From: Phalacrocorax aristotelis
Taxonomy: Eukaryota > Chordata > Aves > Suliformes > Phalacrocoracidae
Length of the DNA stretch: 64,000 nucleotides
Reading direction: 5' to 3'
Assembly: GCF_949628215.1 (NCBI RefSeq)
Contig: NC_134276.1
Location: forward strand, 62,937,233 to 63,001,232
The notes under the pieces: generated by a model
What the model was told of the DNA's origin: nothing
The model's input: only the letters and a program-made list of their open reading frames with translations
Databases searched by the model: none
Position numbers and translations under genes: made by a program
Shown: positions 24,731 through 36,869 of the stretch, in pieces
Position numbering within the stretch: the first letter of the stretch is position 1
Layout of the letters: every line of letters starts with the position of its first letter

Positions 24731-26878
24731 CCTGCCTCTGACTATACAAAACTTTAATTAGACAGAAGATTTAGATTAACACTAACACCTGTCAGTCAGC
24801 CCGGGAAGGGCAACAGTTGATGTCTTTGGAGCAGAAAGGTGAGCTCCCCTTTTGTATTGGATAAGTACTTGGAAATTATTTGCTGAGCTGAGCTGTCTAT
24901 CAGCTGATCAACCAATTAAGCAATGATTCCCAGTTCTTTCAAGTGAAGGGTGCAGGTGTGTCAGCTGTGGAGGAGTCTGGGTGGTCTGAAGACAGTAATA
25001 GCTGTGTGAGAAGTGGACAGGGCAAGTAGAAACACAGCACTCAGGTAAATAAGTGACTCATTGACTTGCTGGCATATATAGCATAACTAGAGGGGTTCAG
25101 GAAACACAGGAGAGTGAAGAAATATCAAATAGGAAATAACAGCTATTTATACTGTATCAGAGGCATGGGGACTAGGAAGAAGATTTTTTCTAATTTCAGC
25201 ACTCTAAATAGAGATGTGCAATCTAATGGCCATCTAATGAATACTGCTAAACCTAATAACACTCATCTGATATAGTTCCCGTACAACTTGAAATAAAGTA
25301 TCTCCTCAGCCAGTACTGTAATAAAATATGTGCTGGACCCCACTACTTCCAGCTGGAACACAAGACGTCTTGCTCTCCTCCTGCCTAAATACCCCCTCAT
25401 GAACATCTGGCTCCTTAGGATTACCGAGAAAAAGCTGGTCTCCTCTGAAGATGCTGTGCCACCGACCTTAGTGGCTATTAGGAGAGGTGTATTAATAATG
25501 TTTGGGCTGCAGCTCTTAAGAGTCTGAAAGAGTTATTAATGGCTGTCTCTACTCACATGCTGTGTATAGCAGTTCAAGCTTACTGCACTTAATCACAGAC
25601 TTTGTTATCTTCCCAGCCCTCCTTTTCATGCTGTGAACAGGGCACTGCAAGTATATTTGTAACCAGGGAAACTTTCCTTCCTTTCTCTCCACTCTCTAAG
25701 TCACATCTTGGGTTGGATGTGTGGTACTCCTGGCACTGCTTAGATAAGGAACAAAAGTCATGATCGTAAGGGAGATCCTCTCTTTAATTATTTTGCCAGT
25801 GGCACAATTCCTGACTGAAAAATAAAGAATTTCTCACAGTATGAGAAACATCAGATTTCCTTTCTCTGAATTCCCAGGGAGTTAATAATCACTTCTTCTT
25901 CTCTCCTTTCTCCCTTTCCACCTAGAACTGCCCAAACCAAGGGCTCCATTGATCTTCTTCATGAATTCTTCAGTGGAACAGTCCTGTACAGGGCCACAGT
26001 AGGTGTAAGGTAAAACACTGACAGATAACTGTACAAGTACTCAAGCCCTCTGGCTCCTGTCAGCCAATGAGAGGTTGTACACTGTTTCAGCAGTAAGTGT
26101 AATGTACCAGTGGATGTGGGGGGAGGGAGGAGAGTGGACGGAAGAGAAGGGGAAAAGAGAAAAAACAAGCTACCAAAGTGCCCAAAATGTCTCACTACAG
26201 TTCTGGGCATGGATTCAAGCTTTCCGTTTTGTTTCAACTGCTGTTTCCCAGGCCTTTAATGAGTGAAGTGTACACATATTATTATGAAATATTTAAATAC
26301 ATATGTATGAAATATATATACATGTATGCAGTTATAGAACTATGATAACTATAGATACTTGTTCCCTTGAATTATTCTTGACAGTATTCTTTTTTCCCCT
26401 TTTGATTTTCCCTCAGCAGAGGTGGAGGCAGAAGAACTAGGGAAGACAATTCTTTAAAATAAATAAATAAAGCAGTACTTTATGCTCTTTTATACCTATT
26501 ATGATGAGTTATTCCAAATCTTCCAGGAGTTTACAAGTTACTGAAAACATATAAACAAAGGCAGGTAGAAGTTTTTATTCAGTTTGGAGCAGATTAATAA
26601 ATGAAAAGTCTAGATTTGGGATGGCAAGGAAAAGGATTTCCTTTCCCAGAAAAATTCAAAGCTTGGCAGGGGTAGAAGTATGTTTGTTTGTTTTCTGTTC
26701 AATGTTTTGATGAACTCAAGCCCTACCAATTTGAATTTTTTTTAGGTTATTTATTATTATGAGAATAATTAAGAGAAAACATTCTAATCCCCAAAGACCC
26801 CAGCGTTTGTGTTCCTTAGGGTCAAATCTTAACTCCGTGAATTAGAAAAGAGAATAAACCTGGACCATCTATTTAAAG

Positions 26879-26893
26879 AAAAAAAAAAAAAAA
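26879..26893 (+). repeat. A15 homopolymer
   Basis: Fifteen A residues in a row. No processed pseudogene or SINE body was recognised upstream, so I treat it as simple sequence. Confidence 0.8.
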
Positions 26894-27873
26894 GGAAAAG
26901 TCTTAAATTCTGCTCTATTAAAAGGGGAAAAGGGTGTCACTTCCAAAATGTAACTTGACAGAGTATGCTACCATCTTGCTGAAAGATTTCTTAACAATTT
27001 TTTCTTTTGTTTGTGTGTTTGTTTTTTAAAAAGCTGCTATGTTCCCATGAAAGATTATGTTTTTAATAAATTGTCATTTCTTAAAGGAAAGGAAAAAAAA
27101 AGGAAACTTCCCATTGGCTCGGGTCTAGATGAAAACAAATCAAATAAAATTTGAATGAGCATCTGAATTTTGGGGTGTTTAACTGAACCTTTAAGCCTTT
27201 TGAGACATATTTATCAGCAAGTAAAAGACTGTCACTAGTTAAAAGGAAAAGAAATCAATAAATTATTAAGGAAAACACAACTGGATTCTTTTTTGGTTTC
27301 TCAGAGGGTATTTTTTCCCCAAACTAATAGTCCTTTTATCTGTGCCTTGCATTAATTTTGATAGCAAATGAGAACACTTTCCAGAAAATGTAAATTAAAA
27401 CCAGCAACATCGTAAAAAATCCCCCAAAGATTTACATTTAAGGCAGAGTTTGATATAATCAGTACCAAAAATAAAACTCATGCTAACACAGACATTTTGT
27501 ATTTCAATTTATAACTACACTGCCTTTTCTTGTTTAGGCTTTTAACCTCCCCTTCTTTGTTATACATAAATATATATGAATAGAATGAAGGCTAACATGA
27601 TGAAAAAACAGCTGCTGTTGGCATGAGCAGAGCTTACAAAAACTTTCAGGTTTGATTGCTAGAAGTTAGGCTCCTAAATTCAAGAGTTGCATGAAGTGTT
27701 AAGCACCTGCAATTCCACACTGGCCTCATTTTTAGAGTTTGCATCACTTTTATTGACATGGGTAAATATGGGTTTAGGAGCAAGATTTTAAAGGAAGTAC
27801 CACTGGTTTGCTCTCTTTCCTGACTTCTTCCTTTCCTCCCTTTCTCCATTCCTTCTTTTCCTGCACATTCGTG

Positions 27874-27889
27874 CACACACACACACACA
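27874..27889 (+). repeat. (CA)8 microsatellite
   Basis: Eight CA units, preceded by a pyrimidine-rich stretch of TTCC/CTTTCC units on the + strand at about 27818-27861. It is likely length-polymorphic between individuals. Confidence 0.85.
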
Positions 27890-28373
27890 TAAATTCATAT
27901 ATACATACAAGGTTTTGAAAGCTAAGTAACAGTTCCAGTACGACCCAGCACTTTGTCCAATACTGTGAATTACCACTAGGATAGATAGACCTAGGCATCG
28001 CTAGAATGAGATTCATATTGGCAAAAGATAGAATAAATATTACACTAGATGGACAAAAGAATAAAGTTTAATTAACATTGATATTGATTTCTAACACTCC
28101 AGCTCTTTTCATATCTATCTACCCTACCTAATGAACGATGAAGTTTTTAACAATGCCAGCCTTCTCACTCTCCGAACGAGGTGGAGGAAGTCACAGATAA
28201 TCAGCAAGAGACAATTTCTTGATAAAATAATGCAGTCTTTCTACTGCAGTTTGCAAGACAGAGCATGTGTCCTGCCATTTTATGCCTGCTGTCTGCACAA
28301 TGATTAGCAACACCGTAGAATAAAAACCAGTTTGAAAGCCTAGTTTCTTTTCAGTACTAGGAGTTTAAAGTAT

Positions 28374-28403
28374 ATTAACTCTATCCCGGCTGAAACCATG
28401 ACA
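28374..28403 (-). mobile_element. Orphan LTR terminus, 30 bp
   Basis: Thirty bases ending in AAACCATGACA match the outer end of the LTR at 49288-49887 (the copy at 49858-49887) at 27 of 30 positions, in the same orientation. As that LTR reads on the minus strand, this is its 5' tip (TGTCATGGTTTCAGC...). The rest of the LTR is not visible, although CAGTACTAGGA at about 28351 could be a further decayed piece. It is either a truncated LTR or the edge of a deleted insertion. A chance match of this length is unlikely. Confidence 0.6.
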
Positions 28404-29564
28404 GTGATAGATGGCAGATAAGAATAGTTACATAGATAAGAAAAGCAAAACAGTGAGGTTTGATTTATGGATTAAAGCCACAAGAAAAAATTGTGCCTTG
28501 GACATAATATAAAACCAACACTTGCTTATGTTCTCCTTCCCTTCACTGAAAGGAAGCCATTCAGGAAAGATCAAGCATTTTCTGCTGAACACTTATCTAA
28601 TGTAATTCAGTAGAAAAACTCCAATTAACCTCAGGGCAACCTGATCTGACCTCTTGGCTGGCCACTATGCTGAGCTTGTTTGTTTATTAATCTGGCAGAT
28701 TTAAGATATTTCTGTATCCATTATATTAAGATAATTGTAATAGTCACTTATATTAGAGAAAGACAACTATACCTTATTTGATGGATGTCACCATCCTTTC
28801 AGGCATTAGTAAGGAAGATTAAGCTGCTTCCTGTACAACTGTTTTCATGGGTACCTGACCACGGTACTTCTATTGTGTGCATATCACACTTCTTAAGCTA
28901 TTCATCACTTTTCCTTAGTACAAATTCATTTAAAATGCACCTATCAGTATCAGTAAATGAAAAGAAGCAGATGTTTGATGTGTCTCTCATTGCATTGACA
29001 GGCACGACACAGAGTGCTAAGACCCCTACTGCTTTCTCCAGGACCCCAGCTTTTGGGTGTCCATAAACATGGTTTGATGGAAGGCCATTCAAAAAAGTGG
29101 CATGCCCTTTGGCCTTTTTATGACGTGGCAGTTTTGGAAGGCTTTGTCCGAGATAAGCCATTGTACAACAATCTCTTGAGTTAACTAGCACAAGCCTAGT
29201 TTCCCTGACATCAATATAGGCTTCAGAAAAATCTCTTCCAGTTAGGTTAAACGAAATACAATATTATTAAGAAGAGGGTTTAAGGATATTTTTTTGTTTT
29301 TTATATAGTCATCAAAACAAGCCATCTCAGACAGATTGTACCATTAGTTAGAGACTGACTAGAAATAGATTTGGAAATTCTTTCTATAGACAGATGTACT
29401 TAGCAAGGTTTGCTTTAAAATAACAATTCCTAAGCACATATTTCTTAAACATATGTTCCTAAAAAAGTTATTTCCTACATATTACTTCCATAATACTTCC
29501 TGAATCGTAGTAGCACGCTGTTTTTTTTCTCTTTCTCTCTGTTACTTAGAAAATAAATGCAGCC
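28404..29564. other. Unassigned sequence
   Basis: I see no gene or repeat. Two overlapping open frames of 93 and 97 codons lie on opposite strands around 28785-29191. Neither resembles a known protein, and opposite-strand overlap of this kind is common by chance. Confidence 0.5.
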
Positions 29565-30075
29565 ACGCTGTGCCAGGCCAAGGATCATCTAACCCAGTAT
29601 GCTTCCTCTAGCAATGTCCATAAGTGAATACCTAAGGAGAAATATGAACAAATTACGCGTTCACAATACTTCCAGAATTCACTCAGCCTCCGGAATTTTT
29701 CAGTTCAGTGCCTTGGCTGAATTGATTCTAGTTTCTATATAATTAGTAACTTTAAATGGCATTATCTTCCACAGACTTTTTTCATCTCAAGTCTGTATAA
29801 GCTTTTACTTTCAAGGACAGCATCTGACAACAAATTTCACAAGGGTCTTATTTTTTCTTCATTTTGAGTCCACTACTGACTTCATCAAAACTTGATTCTT
29901 CTTTTGAGGAAGAGGGAAAGAACTAAATTAATCTACCTTCTCCTGAACATTCATGATTTTGTAGCTTCTTTCATATTTTCCCTAAGTCCCTTCTTTTCTG
30001 GAATTGATAGCTACTAGCTTATTCTCTCATTTCTCATATGAAAGCTAGTCCATATGCTAGATAACTTCTCCTTCT
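29565..30075 (-). mobile_element. Ancient CR1-type LINE fragment (minus orientation)
   Basis: Several spaced blocks match, in the correct order, the 3' part of the old CR1 lineage that is abundant in turtles and crocodilians. They are GGCCAAGGATCATCTAACCC then CAGTATGCTTC at about 29577-29603, a CCAGAATTC...GGCT stretch at about 29673-29719, and ACATTCATGATTTTGTAGC at about 29947-29965, followed by CATATTTTCCCTAAGTCCCT. In the family as I recall it, these read AGGTCCATCTAGCCCAGTAT, and CATTCATGATTTTATAGACC followed by CATATCCCCCCTTAGTC. No reading frame survives. Divergence is much greater than in the CR1 at 23.4 kb, so this insertion is far older. Confidence 0.65.
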
Positions 30076-33000
30076 CTTTTAAAATTTCCCTCCAACTCTT
30101 TTTTTAAAGTCTTCCTGTTCAACTCCTGTCTTCCTACAATAACTCATGTCTTTATAATGCCTCTTATTCCACTTTCACCCCATATCTTTTCAGCTACCAT
30201 TCTAAATTAAGCATACATTTTCTTGCTCTAGTTTTTGTTCACCTCTTTCTTTTCACAAGGACTCCCACTTTTCAGATTTTCTCCCATTACACTGCTGGCA
30301 CACCCCTTCATCACATACTCATCTCTCACTCCTACAAGCTGCCAGTACATTTCTTCCTACCTGCTGCTTCTAGCATTTCTCCACTGTCCAGGGAAGGAGG
30401 GATAGGAAATGGCAAACTCTGTGAAACTCAGAAACTTTTTGATTGGAGCTGTAGGAGCTGTGGCAGCTGGTACTTCTCCTCCCTGCCATAAACTTGAAGA
30501 GAGTGTTGTGAGAGTGAAGGCATAGGTGGGATTAATTTCATCAGACATTGGACATCTATGCAGACATCTACTACACTGAAGTACTTATCTGGATGTGTTG
30601 TTAATAATCACTGGAAAGAAAACAGGGATGGTCTACTTAAACATCTGGTCTACTTAAACTTCTGTCATATAGATCATTCTCTGTAAGATCTACCCTACAG
30701 CATGTAAAAGGAAGGATACCCTAATTTTCCCAAGTTTCTCTATCACATCAGCAAAGTTTGCAGGTATTTCAACAGGCAAAATTACAACTTTTTCTTACCT
30801 TGCTCTGGTAGATTTCTGCATGTGGAAAATAACTTGTGGTTCAGTGTTTGTGTCTCCTTGCTTGTCAACTCTGCACATATGCTACACCAAAGGTCCAGCC
30901 TATGACAAAAGATTTGCACCTTCTTGCATGATTGCCTTGGTAGTTATTGTTATCAGAAACAACAGAAGCAACAAAAAAAGTTCTGAGGTTTTCCAGTTGA
31001 TGAAGTAGAGAAGTAGAGAACTTGCACAGAGATTATCACAAGTATTTATCACAAAAGTAAAATCTGCTTTTTTTTCCAGTGACCATTTTTCTCTTTGCTC
31101 TCTAATCACTAATTATTTACCACTGGAATTCTCAAAGTTATTTATTTCCCAGGCAGCACACAGGGAAATATTAAGGAGTTTCCAAAGAATTATACTGAAA
31201 TTACGTTTTACTTTTTTTGCATACTATACTACCAGCAGAGTGGTTTTGGCCTTTGAGAGTTCAGAATCCTTTAAGTAGGTAGTAGAAGTATGTAGAATAA
31301 GACAGGTAATTCTCTAGGTGGGCTGAAACGACACTTTCCATCCTATAACATTAACATAATTAGTAGGTAATTGTAATATTTCTTTCTAGTGGAGCAAATG
31401 AAGCAATGGTTCAAGTAGAACAGAGAAAGTGATTCTGCAGTTCAAATGATGCTGCTGTGTATTTCTGTTCTAGAAACTCATTATCCATTCTTGCTAAAAT
31501 GTTATTGCTTCATTAGCAGAAAAATCTTGAAACGTACAAGTAATGTTTGCTTTTTGAAATATGCATGCTCAAAAAACAATTGCAATTAACTGGAACATGC
31601 AATCTGTCCAGTTACATGATTACTGCTGAACATCTAGCTAATGTTATGCACACTGTTACAAATAATTCAACAGATTTATTAATTTTAGGAATTTAAATCC
31701 TTATTTTTGGAGGAGTATGGCTGTGTGGTAACAACGTTAAGGCAGCAGGGGGGTCTTACTGATGAAGTTTTTCCGTGTTTTCTAACATTAACAGTTGATC
31801 TATTAAAAGATATTATCTTCCTTCTGAAACCTTCTCTTTTTATGACTGTCCATAATATGCTGATTTCAGAAAAAGAATTTACCTCACGCTGGTTACTCTC
31901 ACAGTACCATAATATCAAGGGAGGGATGTGACCCATCTGGGAGAAAGATACATTGCTGAGATATAAAACCATTATCTTTTTCTTCAGTTATAGATGTTAA
32001 AAAATCTGTAGTAGTTTTGTTCCAGAACTAAAAGGCAGTCCTGATAGCTGTCATACTGAACATATTCTGCCTCTCCAAAAAACAACTTCTTGAAAAGCAG
32101 TGGCTATATTCTGGAAGACATTGACAGCTCTGTTGAGATGCTGGGAGGAAAGCTGTATCTTTTTCTTGTGCTTACATCAAGATACAACAGAGATACTACT
32201 GTGTGTGTGGGAATGAAGGTGGAGAGAAAGAAAACAAAAATGTAAGTGAAGAGATAAGGTGGAAAATCCCTGCTGAGAAGCATGCCATGACAAACAAACA
32301 GAGGCAGACTGTGGAAAAAAGTAACAGAAAAGCATACACCCCACATTTTTTGGTGGAACCACATTTCAGAAAGTCCCAAAGATATAACTGCTTTCTCACT
32401 TAACAACAGCTATTTCTGAAAGGCTAAGTAACTTATTCTCTCTGGCCTCTCTTCTCTGTCTGGCAGAAGTAGGAGCAGCCAGAACAACTTAAAAGACTTG
32501 AAAGCTATGAGATTCCTGATGTTCTTCCGCAGAGGCAGCAACAGCCATATCAGATAAGTAATTTTTTTACCTTAGAACTACGCATCACATTGGTGCTGCT
32601 TTCCTGGAATAAGCAGGCCCTGACACAATTTTTCTCACTCTTTGCTCTTCTCATTCAAACTCAAAACTGTCATTCAAACATAAAACTACAAAGGACTACC
32701 ACAAGGGAATAGCTATTAAACTGAAGCTAAGTCAGGTAAAAAAATTCTGTCCATAACCAATTGAAATGAATGCATAAATCCAAGTTAATCACACCTCACT
32801 ACTACTGTAAGTTATATATTCATCTTACCCTCCAGACTTCTTTCTCCTTGGATTCATCTGTGGTACAATGGGTTCATGAAGATGCTATGTTCCTCATCCA
32901 GGAATTGTGTTCTTTAAAAATTTAAATCACCTAAAATATTTTGGCTATCTCCACAGTTGTTTGTAAATGTGTGACACTGAACCTGCCAATAATATAATGT

Positions 33001-35555
33001 CTGTAATGCAAAAGACTTCGGGGCTCAGAGCATTCAAGCTGCACAGATCTACAGTGCAAATTCACGCATTTAAGCTAATTGTCTTGGTACCTCACATAGT
33101 CAGTGGAGAGAAACAGAAGTGTCTAATGTACTGATGATTTGACTTGTTTAGAGATGTATGCAAGGATGAGGTGATGATTTGTGCTCCAGAGGACTTATTA
33201 CTCTGCATTTACTTAAAGGAAGCCTAGATGGTTAGCCTTGGATGTAAGCATCTACTGACATCTAAAATTCGGTGGTCTGAACCCTATGTCTTACGCTTTG
33301 CCATATGAGAAGAATACAAATATTCTGCAACCTCGTGTGACAGACAGCAGCCAACATCATCAGGAGGCAGCCAGAAATATCTCTTTTGTCGGGGCTGCTT
33401 TGAAGGTAATGCCACACCTCCTGGCCACAGACCAATAAGGTCTGCATAAGCACACATAGCTGGTGAGTAAGTCACATGCAGGAAACCCACTTGCCTGCTG
33501 CTATGTAAAAACTACCTTAACCATCAGTCCAAACAAAACTCTTTAGATGGCATATAAACTTAAAACAAAATTGATGAAATCTCTTGCCATTTAAGTCAAT
33601 TAATGTATTTATCTTAAATTCATTCTTGACAGATTTTCATTCCATTCTCTTTTTCCTTGCACTTCTTTCATACGTTTCACTGATTGATGTTTCACAATTT
33701 TCATTGTACCAATATTCTGAAGTTGCCAAGAAAAGAATAACCTCTCAGTATCACAATGAGAAATATGTCGGTAAAGTATGGCAGTTAATTACGGTTTGAA
33801 ATCTCAGACATCTGTTTTCTTACAATTGTTTTATAACACCATATGGGAACAAAACCACAGGATGGAAATTACTTACCCAAAAATGGCAGGTAAAGCTGCA
33901 GAATAAGGAGGCATGTCAAATACCTTTCTTTTAAATGGAGGTAGGTCATAGTCAGGAAATCAGATGGAAGAAAAGCCTTTAATATCAAATCCCATGATTG
34001 AGTGTACATTCATGGCCCCATGAACCCATACAGGTTGCACTGTGGGAGCAGGGTCTGAGGTCATGTCATGCTACAATATACTAGTTTTACCCCAAAAAAA
34101 CCCACCAAACAATTTGCAACATTACATAATTACGAAACATTTCTAAAACAAGAGAGATTGATCGATAAGACTTCAGGAATGTGCAAATACCAGCAAAAAA
34201 TTGCTGAAATAGCTACCGTTAGGTTGAACGTGGATTAAGAATAGCTTCCATTCTGTTAACAGCATCTGAATCATTTGATGCTGGATAGATTCAAACAGCT
34301 TTCCGTTTACATGATGCCTTTTCAAGGTATGTCAAAGCTTCTTACTGCCCTTTGAATTTTTCCTAAATAAAGAACTGTAAATGTAATCTGCCAGTACCTA
34401 TTATAACCTTTATTTATTCCATCTCACTGTAGAGGAAAAATATAGTCAGCAGGAATCCAGAATGGAGTATCTCTTAAATATATCTGGTGGAACCATTTTT
34501 CAAGACAAAGGAGGAATATATACTTCTAAATACACCTTTAAATAAAGCAATTAGTTGGATGACTCCTATTTTTTCTTAAATCAAGCAACCCTAGAAGCAT
34601 AGTTCTGATTTTAAATATCCTTTTAGCTTGGTCCTCGGTAATAACATATGTCAAAACATATGTAAATGTATACTTCTCTTTAAAACTTTATGCAAAATTT
34701 ACAAGCACTGATTTTCAAACATATATAATAATTATTTAAATTTTTATACTCTTACTGCACACCCAAGGCAGACACAGTAAGAATTCTCATTGTTGGAAGG
34801 ACAACTGCCCTCAAATTACAAAATCTGATTAGAATAATGATTTCGTAATACCATAAGTCAATACATATTCACCCCTTTTGAGAACTTGGTGTACAGGCAA
34901 AGTAAGGAAGAATACTTGAGGAAAAAAAAGTGATTGGTTTATGAAAGAGGTTTGGTTTGGAAGCTAGAGGCTGTTCTCTTATATACCTTGAGTGACACTA
35001 AATCACTACATACTTCTGATTTTGTGAGGTGGCAAGCACACTGCCAGTGCAGTAGCAATTAATATTCTCATTCTGAAGGATTGTATTACAATCTTTCATT
35101 AAAAATAATAAGAAAAAAATAGCAGCTGAACAGGATTACCACACTGCCTGTGTCTCTATTGTAGAAGTTAGGAAGAAGTTAAATGAAATTAAATTGAACT
35201 CTGACTGACTTAAAAGACACCATAATCTTATCTAATAGCAATCCCCTAATCCTGCCCATTTTTTGACTCCCTAAATTGTTCGAAGTTTTATTAAATACTG
35301 AATAAAGTTGGTTTAAAGTTGGGCTAAATGAGCCTTGAATGAAACTTCCACGGGTTAGAATCTCACCCTGCACATCCAGATGATCCTGCCATTTCTGCCA
35401 GAACCACAGAAGGGGAAAAATACATCTGAAAACATCAGCTGCGTGCAGTCCGACAGTCAGCCTAATTGAACTGAATGGGTGGAAGGAGTTTGTTAGGAGC
35501 AATATGCCAATAATTCTAATTAACAGAACCACACAGTAAATTTCAGCTTTTGTTT
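30076..35555. other. Unassigned AT-rich sequence
   Basis: No gene is visible. The first part (30076-30350) is pyrimidine-rich and may be an unrecognisable continuation of the ancient CR1. A short tandem duplication lies at 30630-30663. An open frame of 117 codons on the minus strand (35179-35532) is the longest non-CR1 frame in the window, but it has no family likeness. Confidence 0.5.
30630..30663 (+). repeat. Tandem duplication, 2 x 17 bp
   Basis: The unit GGTCTACTTAAACATCT occurs twice in direct succession with one mismatch (ATCT against TTCT). It looks like a simple local slippage or duplication event. Confidence 0.75.
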
Positions 35556-35576
35556 AAAAAAAAAAAAAAAAAAAAA
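35556..35576 (+). repeat. A21 homopolymer with A-rich tail
   Basis: Twenty-one A residues are followed by an A-rich run (GGAAAAGGTAAAAAG and so on) to about 35600. I looked upstream for a retrocopied gene and saw none. Simple sequence is the best call. Confidence 0.8.
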
Positions 35577-36778
35577 GGAAAAGGTAAAAAGAAAAAGAAA
35601 CTGGCATTACTTTTTGGTTGAATAAAAGAGAATATTCAAAATGTCCTGACCTTATAGTACTTCTAAAAAACACAAGCATAGCCCCACAGCAGTTACTTTA
35701 TACTCCTGTGTTTATTGAAGTGCCCAGATCTCTGAAAGGGGAGGAGAAAGCAGACAACAATTTCCTGCACAGATGGAAGGAACCATTGGCCACAGAATGA
35801 TATTACTCGTCTTGTTTATCTTATATTTAATCTGAGACAGCCTTTTCAGCTTCCTCAGTAGAAGACGACAAATCACCCTCTGGAAAGATCTATATCTTCC
35901 CATTTACTGCATAAGGTACCTCTTCAGTTAGCTCAGATTTGACACCTAAACATTTCAGATGCCTGACGTTACAAGATTTGGTTGATCTGTAGGTTGACCT
36001 GTTGGTCTTTGCTTTCCACAGTCATTCAGCTGGCTGTCTGGGCTGTTAACATATAAATTGGCATCATATGCCAGAGCCTCAGAGAAAAGGGTGTGGTAAT
36101 AGGAGCAGCACACAGTGAGAAACTTATGTGGGAACTGGCAGGGAGAAGTCGAATTTTTTAAAAATAAACAGCAGGAGTAAAGCAAAAGAAAATCTTTTAG
36201 GAAAGAAAACTGTATCTATTAGAAATAGATACGGCTACAATGAGAAGGCAAAGCTGTGCATAAAGTCTTCCCTCAGCACATCAAGGGTATGCTGAGAAAT
36301 GCTAAAGCTACATTCCTCTGGCTTCCTAGTAAAAACCTCCATGTGGTAATCTTTGATTATTTTGACCACTTCCTGGGTACCTTGGTTAGATTTTAACTAC
36401 AAGTGCCACAGGAGCCAGAGGGAGTTTCCTCTGTAAAGCCTCTGTATCCTCTGAGAAAAGACCTCAGCATTTGCCTTGCAACGACATAGAAATATTTTCT
36501 ATTTACAAGGAAGGAAGTTCCTGCACAATAAGGAAAAGTGATACTATTTCCTTGTGGATTTCAACAACCCTTTTCAAATATTTCTTGCTTTAATTGTAAA
36601 GTTACTTTCATGTAAGGAGCTCAGTAGATAAGAAATATTTTATGTGAATGCTCCAAATAAGGAGGATGGGACAAACATGGGATAAATGACTTTTCTCAAC
36701 TCATTAGTGACAGAGAAGCAAGCCTTTAGGCTTTATCCTCCTCTGTCAGAAATAATCCTGCTTTGACTTCAGAGAGAG
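35577..36778. other. Unassigned sequence
   Basis: No gene, RNA or repeat recognised. Open frames are at most 76 codons. Confidence 0.5.
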
Positions 36779-36804
36779 AATCCTCTCTCCTCAGAGAGAG
36801 GATT
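36779..36804. repeat. Perfect 11-bp inverted repeat with 4-base loop
   Basis: AATCCTCTCTC (36779-36789) and GAGAGAGGATT (36794-36804) are exact reverse complements around the loop CTCA. The inverted repeat sits inside a GA/CT-rich patch, which makes such a structure more likely by chance. No T-run or gene end is nearby, so it is not a bacterial-style terminator. Confidence 0.8.
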
Positions 36805-36847
36805 TCTAGAAAAGCCAGAATCAGCTATACCAATCATGATAGGATAT

Positions 36848-36869
36848 CATATGCGTACATATGCGTACA
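36848..36869 (+). repeat. Tandem duplication, 2.2 x 10 bp (CATATGCGTA)
   Basis: CATATGCGTA is repeated twice exactly and followed by CA. It carries two CpGs in otherwise CpG-poor DNA. Likely a simple duplication. Confidence 0.7.

Larger units (their letters stand above)
23380..24745 (-). mobile_element. CR1 LINE, internally deleted and frameshifted
   Basis: Read on the minus strand, this is a CR1 non-LTR retrotransposon with parts in the correct order: the end of the APE-type endonuclease (24458-24730), part of reverse transcriptase (about 24150-24456), the ORF2 C-terminal region (about 23622-24011) and the 3' end. The 3' end reads CCCTTCCAACCCAAACTATTC and stops near 23380. It is 5'-truncated, as most CR1 copies are, because the reverse transcription that makes new copies starts at the 3' end. 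Between endonuclease and reverse transcriptase, the whole N-terminal half of the polymerase is missing. The remaining coding pieces fall in at least three frames with stops, so it cannot move. No target duplication was seen, as is usual for CR1. Confidence 0.93.
24746..28373. other. Unassigned AT-rich sequence
   Basis: No gene or named repeat is visible. It holds an A15 run at 26879-26893, short AT repeats near 26280-26330, and a CA microsatellite at its 3' side. An open frame at 25330-25527 (+, 65 codons) has no family likeness. Confidence 0.5.

Noticed and set aside
23380..24745. Reading the open frames at 23622-24011, 24247-24456 and 24458-24730 as host genes
   Set aside because: All three match parts of CR1 ORF2 in order and are broken by frameshifts and an internal deletion, so they belong to one dead retrotransposon.
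32157..32186. GTATCTT...AAGATAC inverted pair
   Set aside because: A 7-bp stem with a long loop is not above chance.
35179..35532. 117-codon open frame on the minus strand
   Set aside because: It has no recognised domain, no splice or promoter context, and a length that is not surprising by chance in 64 kb. It stays a candidate only if transcript evidence appears.
35450..35600. A21 tail as a sign of a retrocopied gene
   Set aside because: No coding-like or SINE-like body lies upstream and no target duplication was seen. Simple A-rich sequence is enough to explain it.
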